Source of the DNA: Candidatus Avelusimicrobium ruminicola
Lineage (GTDB): Bacteria; Elusimicrobiota; Elusimicrobia; Elusimicrobiales; Elusimicrobiaceae
Direction of reading: 5' to 3'
NCBI GenBank assembly: GCA_900319885.1
Contig: ONQH01000037.1
Location: 1-8,584, forward strand
Length of the DNA: 8,584 bases
The translations under genes and the position numbers were made by a program. The first letter of the stretch is position 1. Every line of letters begins with the position of its first letter. A model generated the notes under the pieces. That model was not told where the DNA came from. It was given only the letters and a program-made list of their open reading frames with translations, and did no database searches. Positions 1 through 5,071 of this stretch are shown piece by piece.

Positions 1-940
1 CGTCCATAAAGGACATGTTGCTCTATTTCGCCGCGCCATGAAGGTGGTTGCTCCTGACGTGGCACACATTGTACCGGCCTATCACTCTCCGTTCAAGGCC
101 AAATCGCCCACGCCGTTCCGCTTGCGCATGACCATGCTTAAGCAAGCCTTCAAAGGGGCCGGAAAAAATATTATTTTTGATGATTACGAACTAAAACAAG
201 GCGGCAAAACCTATACCTACCAACTGGTCCAATACCTTAAAAAACGCTACAAAAACCCGGAAATTTTCCTACTGGTAGGAACGGATTGTCTAAACGATTT
301 ACACAACTGGAAAAACCCTTCTTATATTTTTGAAAATGCGGTAGTGGTAGCCGGCAAACGCAAAGGATATGACGAAAATCCGGCCACGTTCCCCCACATT
401 TTCTTGCCGGGGTTTTTCCCAAAATTATCTTCCAGCCGTGTGCGTGCCCACATTTTATCGTGCGGGGACATCCCGGATACAGTTCCTTCGTCCATTGCTC
501 CCACGATTCGCAAAAACAAACTCTATGGCCTGGCGGTGCATGATTGGTTAAAAAGTCACTTAAAACCCAAACGTTATTTGCACTCCAAGAACGTAGCAGA
601 AATGGCCGCCGCTTTTAGTGACATTTACGAAATCAATGTAGAAGCGGCTGTCAAAGCCGGAATCTTACATGATGCCGCCAAAGGCATGGACGGACAAGAC
701 CTAATCAATTTTTGTAAAGAACATAAAATCAAGGTTCCCTTCTTTGAAGATATTTGTAAAATGGAACCGCAACTGCTGCACAGTTATGCTTCCCGTTGGT
801 TGGCTAAGCACTTGTTTGACGTGCATGATAAAGAAATTTTAGATGCAATTGCGGAACATACCTTAGGCAGTTTACACATGAGCACGCTCTCTAAAGTGCT
901 ATTTGTGGCAGATATTTCCTCTAAAGACCGCTACGATTGA
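1..940 (+). CDS. nadD-yqeK: NadD–YqeK fusion protein, 5' end cut by window: nicotinate-nucleotide adenylyltransferase plus HD-domain (Ap4A hydrolase-type)
   Basis: The open frame runs from base 2 to the TGA at 938-940 (312 visible residues). The ATG at 38 is internal: the codons before it read VHKGHVALFRRA, which contains the HxGH nucleotidyltransferase motif (visible residues 2-5). The start, with the expected GGSFDP-type loop, is therefore upstream. Visible residues 1-175 are NadD: YELKQGGKTYTYQLV near 62-76, LLVGTDCLNDLHNW near 90-103, and the SSSRVR phosphate-binding signature at 143-148. NadD makes nicotinate adenine dinucleotide from NaMN and ATP in cytosolic NAD synthesis. Residues from about 178 are a YqeK HD domain that keeps the metal ligands H194, H223-D224, H260, H286 and D304. 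YqeK proteins are known to split Ap4A symmetrically into ADP. There is no stop between the halves, so this is a true fusion. The YqeK half ends at KDRYD, by my recollection about 50 residues before family members normally end. Identification of both halves is firm; activity of the shortened HD half is uncertain. Confidence 0.93.
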   Translation, partial: VHKGHVALFRRAMKVVAPDVAHIVPAYHSPFKAKSPTPFRLRMTMLKQAFKGAGKNIIFDDYELKQGGKTYTYQLVQYLKKRYKNPEIFLLVGTDCLNDLHNWKNPSYIFENAVVVAGKRKGYDENPATFPHIFLPGFFPKLSSSRVRAHILSCGDIPDTVPSSIAPTIRKNKLYGLAVHDWLKSHLKPKRYLHSKNVAEMAAAFSDIYEINVEAAVKAGILHDAAKGMDGQDLINFCKEHKIKVPFFEDICKMEPQLLHSYASRWLAKHLFDVHDKEILDAIAEHTLGSLHMSTLSKVLFVADISSKDRYD

Positions 941-1007
941 CTCGCAAAAATGGCTCTGCCCTTTAGGGATTGACTTATGGAACCATCTTATAAAACACGA
1001 AAAGTAA
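939..1007 (+). pseudogene. Out-of-frame remnant resembling the YqeK C-terminal tail
   Basis: In the frame beginning at base 939, one base shifted from the upstream CDS, the sequence reads DSQKWLCPLGIDLWNHLIKH followed by EK and TAA at 1005-1007. The core P-L-G-I-D-L-W-N-H-L has the spacing P-x-x-I-[DE]-x-x-N-x-L, which I recall from the last residues of YqeK proteins (for example ...HPDTIEARNYL...). About 36 residues that should separate it from the VADISSKDR segment are absent. The simplest reading is a deletion of roughly 100-110 bases that also shifted the frame. It overlaps the first 31 bases of the next gene. The match is from memory and short, so the call is tentative. Confidence 0.4.
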
Positions 1008-1873
1008 TCGGCCGCATCCTGTTACTGATAATGTTGGCTTTATTGGCAGGTAGTTTTTGGTCTCATTACACCTCCCCCCTGATTCAACATCTTGCCGCTC
1101 ATACTGACGGGCCTATCCGCGTGGCCATTTTTACCAAACCGGCTATGCTATTTTCCTACACTCCCACCACCCACAAAGCACGTGTCACGGTAACTTCCAA
1201 ATCTTGTTCGCAAAAAGAATACAAGAACTGTTTTAAGGAACCTGTGAATACCTTTTTTACCCCCAAAACGCAAGACCAGCAAACGTTTTGGAATCAACTG
1301 GGGGATAACTTGGAACAGTGGCGTTTTACCCCTAAGAGGGTGTGGGAGTATGTAAGGGCCTATGTAAATGCGTTGGTACAAAAACGAACCAACTTGCGCC
1401 CTAGTGAATTTTTACTACTATCTAAAGAACTTATACAACTTTCCCGCACCGATTTTGCCATCGAGTACCCGGTAACCCCCAAAAAGAAAAAGCACACACT
1501 CAAAGCCCAAGATGAAAAAGTGCAAGCAGATGCCAAACCGGAAGTCATCTTGCCCAACACGGACGCCGATGCCAAACCGCTGGTAGTAGAAGTACTAAAT
1601 GCTTCCGGCAAAAAAGGCTTGGCACTTAGCGTTACCCAGTATTTACGTGAACAAAATACCAAGGGACTGCTGCGCATTGATGTATTGCAGTATGATAACT
1701 ATCCATCGGTGCAAGAAAAATCTTTTATTGTAGACTATAGCGGCAAACAGGTGCAAGTTTCGCAAACCAGCCAGGCGTTAGGTATCCGGGGAGAAATTCG
1801 CTCAGAAACCTCTACCACCGCTATTTGCGATACACGCATTGTACTAGGCAAAGACTTCAAAATGCCTCTTTAG
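977..1873 (+). CDS. Membrane-anchored protein with LytR C-terminal (LytR_C) domain, LCP core absent or degenerate
   Basis: This encodes 298 residues. It starts at ATG 977 with a modest ribosome site (AGGG, 965-968), 36 bases after the preceding stop. A short cytoplasmic N-terminus with several basic residues leads to one transmembrane helix (about 11-28), so the rest should lie outside the inner membrane. Residues about 202-293 fit a LytR_C domain: VVEVLNASGKKGLA, then FIVDYSGKQVQVSQTSQALGI and TRIVLGKDF at the end. Residues 46-165 weakly recall the outer parts of an LCP (LytR-CpsA-Psr) domain: RVAIFTKPAMLFSYTPTTHK like its first strands, and RTNLRPSEFLLLSKELIQL like its last helices. The SIPRDT-type segment and catalytic arginines are not visible. 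A lysine-rich linker (about 166-200) joins the parts. It lies between yqeK and rsfS, the usual place of a LytR/LCP gene. A cell-wall role is inferred from that position and domain; ligase activity is not supported. Confidence 0.75.
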   Translation: MEPSYKTRKVIGRILLLIMLALLAGSFWSHYTSPLIQHLAAHTDGPIRVAIFTKPAMLFSYTPTTHKARVTVTSKSCSQKEYKNCFKEPVNTFFTPKTQDQQTFWNQLGDNLEQWRFTPKRVWEYVRAYVNALVQKRTNLRPSEFLLLSKELIQLSRTDFAIEYPVTPKKKKHTLKAQDEKVQADAKPEVILPNTDADAKPLVVEVLNASGKKGLALSVTQYLREQNTKGLLRIDVLQYDNYPSVQEKSFIVDYSGKQVQVSQTSQALGIRGEIRSETSTTAICDTRIVLGKDFKMPL

Positions 1874-1894
1874 GTTCTCTCTCAAAAATGCTAG

Positions 1895-1923
1895 GATAAT
1901 AAGTGATAATATAGAGGAATTAT
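1895..1923 (+). promoter_or_regulatory. Possible promoter -10 region and ribosome binding site for rsfS
   Basis: The 50-base gap before rsfS contains two GATAAT hexamers (1895-1900 and 1905-1910) exactly ten bases apart, the second inside TGATAATAT. AGAGG (1913-1917) then stands six bases before the ATG as the ribosome site. No convincing -35 element lies 16-18 bases upstream of either hexamer. The ribosome site is well supported. The promoter is a weak suggestion in AT-rich DNA, and the gene may equally be read from the upstream operon. Confidence 0.3.
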
Positions 1924-2427
1924 ATGAATACAAAACAATTAGTATGCTTAGCCGCCCGTATTGCGGATGAAAAGAAAGCCGAAAATATTAGCGTCATAGA
2001 CCTAAAAGGTCTGTCGTCACTTTGTGATTATATCCTAATTATGACCGCCACTTCTAAACCTCATTTAGAAGCCGTGGAAGAAGAAATTAGCAAAAAATTA
2101 AAAGAACTCGGCTACTATAAAACCAACCGGGATGGGGCCGATAGTTTACAATGGCGCGTAAGCGATTATGGCAGTTTTTTAGTACATATTATGACACAAG
2201 AAGCGCGCGATTTCTACGCCCTGGACAAAATTTTTAGTTTCGGCGAGACGGTTAATTTTACTGAACCGGCCCAAAAAACGAGCGCGAAGAAAAAATCTAC
2301 CGCTAAAACGACCCGTAAAGCCACCCCTAAAAAAACGGTTGCCAAAGCGACTAAGAAAACCGTTAAAAAAGCGGTTTCTAAAAAAACAACCTCTAAAAAA
2401 TCTACTAAAACCACAAAGAAGAAATAA
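1924..2427 (+). CDS. rsfS: Ribosomal silencing factor RsfS with lysine-rich C-terminal tail
   Basis: This encodes 167 residues. Residues 1-112 are a standard RsfS (DUF143/Iojap) domain: VIDLKGLSSLCDYILIMTAT at 24-43, a helix KPHLEAVEEEISKKLKELG, then LQWRVSDYGSFLVHIMT at 75-91 and EARDFYALDKIF at 93-104. RsfS binds ribosomal protein uL14 on the large subunit and blocks subunit joining, lowering translation when nutrients are short. Most family members end soon after the FY-x-L-[ED] segment. Here residues 118-167 form a tail with 21 lysines and one arginine in 50 residues, mixed almost only with Thr, Ser, Ala and Val, like histone H1 or SP-K repeats. The tail probably is disordered and binds RNA (inference). 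The gene follows the LytR-slot gene, as in many bacteria, and its stop lies two bases before argS. Confidence 0.95.
   Translation: MNTKQLVCLAARIADEKKAENISVIDLKGLSSLCDYILIMTATSKPHLEAVEEEISKKLKELGYYKTNRDGADSLQWRVSDYGSFLVHIMTQEARDFYALDKIFSFGETVNFTEPAQKTSAKKKSTAKTTRKATPKKTVAKATKKTVKKAVSKKTTSKKSTKTTKKK
2275..2424 (+). repeat. Low-complexity A-rich tract encoding the K/T/S/A tail of RsfS
   Basis: Codons 118-167 of rsfS are built from degenerate units of two or three lysine codons followed by Thr, Ser, Ala or Val (for example KKTVAKATKKTVKKAVSKK). The DNA has repeated runs of five to seven A (2333-2336 region, 2366-2371, 2381-2387, 2395-2400). Such tracts commonly change length by slippage, so tail length may vary between strains. 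The end of the tract also supplies the only purine-rich sequence before the argS start. Confidence 0.7.
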
Positions 2428-2429
2428 CC

Positions 2430-4022
2430 ATGTTAGAAAAATTAAAAAATGATGTTTTTGTAAAACTTTCAAGCGCAGACTACTTCAAAGGGCAAGAACT
2501 CCCTGCCGTAGAATTTGCCCCCGCCCCCGCACATACCGGGGCCGATATTTCCTTAGTTTGGGCCATGGCCGCCGCTAAAAAATTACATAAAAATCCGCTG
2601 ATGATTGCGCAAGAAGCATGCAAAATTCTTAGCGAAGTAACCGGGATTGCTTCCGCTACAGCTACAGCACCCGGCTTTATTAACATCACATTAGAGGACA
2701 AATTTATTATTGATACGGCAGCCGACCGCCGCATTAAAGGCAAACCCAACGAGGCTCACAAACAAAATATTTTAATTGAATTTGTGTCTGCCAACCCCAC
2801 TGGTCCCTTGCATGTGGCCAGCGGACGGGGAGCCAGTTTGGGCGACAGTTTAGTAAAAATTCACCGGGCCCTGGGATATGCCTGCGATAGCGAATACTAC
2901 GTCAATGATGCCGGTAATCAGGCAGAATTGCTGGCCGTTTCCTTAAAAGCCCGTAAAGAAGGCAAAGAACCGCCGGAAAACGGTTATCACGGTTCTTACC
3001 TGGTAGAATTAGCCAAGCGCATCCCGGCAGATTTACCCGAAGAACAATACGGTCGCTGGGCTATGGAAGAACTGATTAAAACCCAACAGCAGGATATGAA
3101 AGATTTCCACGTGGATTTTACACGTTGGTTCCGCGAGTCTGACCTGCATAAAGAGGATGCCCCTAAAAAAGCGGTTGCTTACTTAACCGAAAAGGGCTAC
3201 ACCTACGAAAAAGAAGGTGCCGTATGGTTTGGTTCCACCCAAGATAAAGAAGCCCAAGACGACAAAGACCGTGTATTAGTACGCAAAGATGGACGCCCCA
3301 CTTACTTTATGGCCGATATTGCCTATCACAAAAGCAAATATGACCGCGGATACACCACACTGATTGATATTTTGGGGGCTGACCACCATGGCTATGTACC
3401 GCGTATGAAAGCCGCCGTACATGCGTTAGGTCATGATGAAAAAACCTTTGTGCCGATTATCCATCAACTTGTACATTTAACCGAACACGGTGAACAGGTA
3501 AAAATGTCCAAACGGGCAGGCCATTTTATCACACTGCGCGAATTGATGGACGACGTGGGAACAGATGTATGCCGCTTCTTCTTTGCCAGCCGCACGCCTA
3601 ACGCGCATATGCTATTTGATATGGACCTAGCCAAAAAACGTACGAACGAAAACCCGGTTTTCTACGTACAGTATGTGCATGCGCGTATCTGCTCCATCTT
3701 TGAAGCCGCTAAAGAAAAAGGGTTCAAAGAAGGGCTCACTGCTCAAATGCCGTTGGCCCCACAAGAACGTGCGTTATTATTAAAATTGGTTTGGTTCAAG
3801 TCCGTCTTGCAAAACTGCGTAGCCGATTTAAGTCCGCACCACTTGACTACGTATTTGGTGGAACTGGCGGGCTTATTCCATGCGTTCTACGATAATTGCC
3901 GCGTAATTGACGACACCAATCCCGAACTCACTTCCGCCCGCTTGTTTATCTGCCAACGGGTAGCCGAACGTATCCGCAAAGGATTAGAGTTTATTGGCGT
4001 AAGTGCACCGGAAAAAATGTAA
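2430..4022 (+). CDS. argS: Arginyl-tRNA synthetase
   Basis: This encodes 530 residues, slightly shorter than E. coli ArgS (577). The enzyme is a cytosolic class I synthetase that charges tRNA-Arg with arginine using ATP. Residues 1-100 are the N-terminal Add1-type tRNA-binding domain. The catalytic domain starts with FVSANPTGPLHVASGRGASL (118-137), followed by EYYVNDAGNQAELLAVSLKAR (155-175). GADHHGYVPRMKAA (316-329) and the KMSKR loop (358-362) are clear. From about residue 404 (RTNENPVFYVQYVHAR) begins the DALR helical anticodon-binding domain, ending GLEFIGVSAPEKM as usual for the family. The HIGH signature, normally HVGH or similar, reads H128-V-A-S and lacks the second histidine. ATG 2430 lies two bases after the rsfS stop with only a weak purine stretch (AGAAGA, 2417-2422), so translation is probably coupled to rsfS. 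Confidence 0.97.
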   Translation: MLEKLKNDVFVKLSSADYFKGQELPAVEFAPAPAHTGADISLVWAMAAAKKLHKNPLMIAQEACKILSEVTGIASATATAPGFINITLEDKFIIDTAADRRIKGKPNEAHKQNILIEFVSANPTGPLHVASGRGASLGDSLVKIHRALGYACDSEYYVNDAGNQAELLAVSLKARKEGKEPPENGYHGSYLVELAKRIPADLPEEQYGRWAMEELIKTQQQDMKDFHVDFTRWFRESDLHKEDAPKKAVAYLTEKGYTYEKEGAVWFGSTQDKEAQDDKDRVLVRKDGRPTYFMADIAYHKSKYDRGYTTLIDILGADHHGYVPRMKAAVHALGHDEKTFVPIIHQLVHLTEHGEQVKMSKRAGHFITLRELMDDVGTDVCRFFFASRTPNAHMLFDMDLAKKRTNENPVFYVQYVHARICSIFEAAKEKGFKEGLTAQMPLAPQERALLLKLVWFKSVLQNCVADLSPHHLTTYLVELAGLFHAFYDNCRVIDDTNPELTSARLFICQRVAERIRKGLEFIGVSAPEKM

Positions 4023-4024
4023 AT

Positions 4025-4041
4025 AGGAAGCGTGCATTGTG
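4025..4041 (+). promoter_or_regulatory. Ribosome binding site and GTG start that define the PAP2 gene
   Basis: AGGAAG at 4025-4030 lies eight bases before GTG 4039-4041. The PAP2 frame has an in-frame TAG at 4024-4026, so the start cannot be further upstream, and the GTG is the first usable start codon. The GTG at 4032-4034 is in a different frame. Confidence 0.75.
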
Positions 4042-4992
4042 GATATTGCATACCTGCTATTTTTACAGGACTTTCGCCAGAGTATCCAAGATATTGGGAC
4101 GCCCTTTCTGCAAGGGGTGTCCCTTTTCTCTATTTCTTATTTATTTCTGATTCCCATTTTTATTTACTGGTGCATTAGCAAACGTAGCGGGCTTTACATT
4201 TGGGCCTCTTTTTGCGTGGCATACGCATTAAACGCGGTACTCAAATTAACAGTCTGCGCCTACCGTCCCTGGATACGTGATCCGCGTATTATCCCCGCCG
4301 GAAACGCCATAGCCACTGCGGGTGGATATTCCTTCCCCAGCGGACATACGATTTGCGCCTCCACCCTCTATGGAGGAACCGCCGTCACATTGTGGCGTTA
4401 TAAAACTACAAAATGGCTAAGTTATCTTTGTATATTTTTCATATTACTTACCGGGTTTTCCCGCAATTATCTGGGGGTTCATACACCGCAAGATGTGTTG
4501 GTGGGACTTATACTTGGTGGACTGACCCTATGGGGAATGAACCGTCTATTCATATATTTAGTATCGCATCCCGAACAAGAAAACAAATGGCTTTTAGGTG
4601 GATTTCTGCTGGCAATCGCTATGCTCCTATTTATTACCCTAAAACCTTATCCACACGATTATGTAGACGGAAAATTACTGGTTGATCCCCAAAAAATGCT
4701 CAATGATGCCTACCATGCGATTGGTTTTTTGCTGGCTTTTTGTCCGGCCCGGTATATAGAAAAACGCTGGGTAAAATTTACAGAGACCGGTCTTTCTTTC
4801 AAAGGAATACTTGTAGGCTTATTGGGTTTGTTACCCGTTGGATGGATGTTTAAACACCTAACCGCCCCCTGCGTAGCCTTCTATGGGCCCCACTGGGGCA
4901 GACTCGTATGTGCTGTTTGCATTATATTTTACGTTATTCTCTTCTTCCCTATCGTGCTTAAATTTCTCTGCCACTCTACAAAGCACAACTAG
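4039..4992 (+). CDS. PAP2-family integral membrane phosphatase
   Basis: This encodes 317 residues from a GTG start, 16 bases after argS. All three motifs of the PAP2 (type 2 phosphatidic acid phosphatase) family are intact with correct spacing. K69-x6-R76-P77 is KLTVCAYRP. The second motif is P100-S101-G102-H103. The third is S141-R142-x5-H148-x3-D152 (SRNYLGVHTPQD). H148 is the expected nucleophile and H103 the acid. Hydrophobic segments near 26-45, 53-70, 105-119, 126-140, 153-173, 186-201, 223-236, 254-271 and 287-310 indicate a polytopic inner-membrane protein with the active site facing the periplasm. The opening, with IYWCISKRSGLYI and GYSFPSGHT, and the roughly 130-residue membrane C-terminus resemble a longer PAP2 subfamily common in Firmicutes. 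The substrate cannot be told from sequence; undecaprenyl pyrophosphate or a phospholipid phosphate are the usual options. It is probably co-transcribed with argS. Confidence 0.9.
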   Translation: MDIAYLLFLQDFRQSIQDIGTPFLQGVSLFSISYLFLIPIFIYWCISKRSGLYIWASFCVAYALNAVLKLTVCAYRPWIRDPRIIPAGNAIATAGGYSFPSGHTICASTLYGGTAVTLWRYKTTKWLSYLCIFFILLTGFSRNYLGVHTPQDVLVGLILGGLTLWGMNRLFIYLVSHPEQENKWLLGGFLLAIAMLLFITLKPYPHDYVDGKLLVDPQKMLNDAYHAIGFLLAFCPARYIEKRWVKFTETGLSFKGILVGLLGLLPVGWMFKHLTAPCVAFYGPHWGRLVCAVCIIFYVILFFPIVLKFLCHSTKHN

Positions 4993-5017
4993 ACCCCAGG
5001 GCCTTCCCGTCCACACC

Positions 5018-5048
5018 AATAAGCAAGTAATTTTCCCCTTATTTTTTT
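5018..5048 (+). terminator. Possible weak intrinsic terminator after the PAP2 gene
   Basis: AATAAG (5018-5023) and CTTATT (5038-5043) are perfectly complementary around a 14-base loop. The T run at 5042-5048 overlaps and follows the right arm. The stem is only six pairs and mostly A-T, so it may not work as a terminator. It is the best candidate between the housekeeping run and the next gene. Confidence 0.25.
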
Positions 5049-5071
5049 ATAATAATGGTATAGGAGAATTT
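5048..5071 (+). promoter_or_regulatory. Promoter -10 box and ribosome binding site for the macroglobulin gene
   Basis: A perfect TATAAT occurs at 5048-5053, directly after a T tract. AGGAG at 5062-5066 is placed five bases before ATG 5072. If TATAAT is used, transcription would start near 5060 and leave a leader of only about 12 bases. The -35 region (around 5025-5030, AAGTAA) does not resemble TTGACA. The ribosome site is strong; the promoter call rests on the -10 box and the break in the operon. Confidence 0.5.

Noticed and set aside
38..40. ATG at 38 as the start of the NadD-YqeK gene
   Set aside because: The frame is open upstream and encodes VHKGHVALF with the essential HxGH motif, so the ATG is an internal methionine and the gene is cut by the window edge.
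1360..1677. Minus-strand open frame of 105 codons opposite the LytR-slot gene
   Set aside because: It is low-complexity and Ser/Phe-rich with no recognisable motif, and lies wholly within a plus-strand gene that has clear domain content.
2325..2400. A runs in the rsfS tail as a programmed frameshift site
   Set aside because: The runs sit in frame as AAA AAA ACN and lack the X XXY YYZ phasing with a following stem-loop. The shifted frames offer no meaningful extension.
2179..2472. Minus-strand open frame opposite the RsfS tail (97 codons, rich in Phe and Arg)
   Set aside because: It is the mirror of the lysine-codon tract: AAA/AAG read backwards gives TTT/CTT. It has no ribosome site and no family resemblance.
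4413..4685. Second plus-strand frame of 90 codons inside the PAP2 gene
   Set aside because: It has no Shine-Dalgarno and no family features, and it overlaps the SR-x5-H-x3-D motif region of the real gene.
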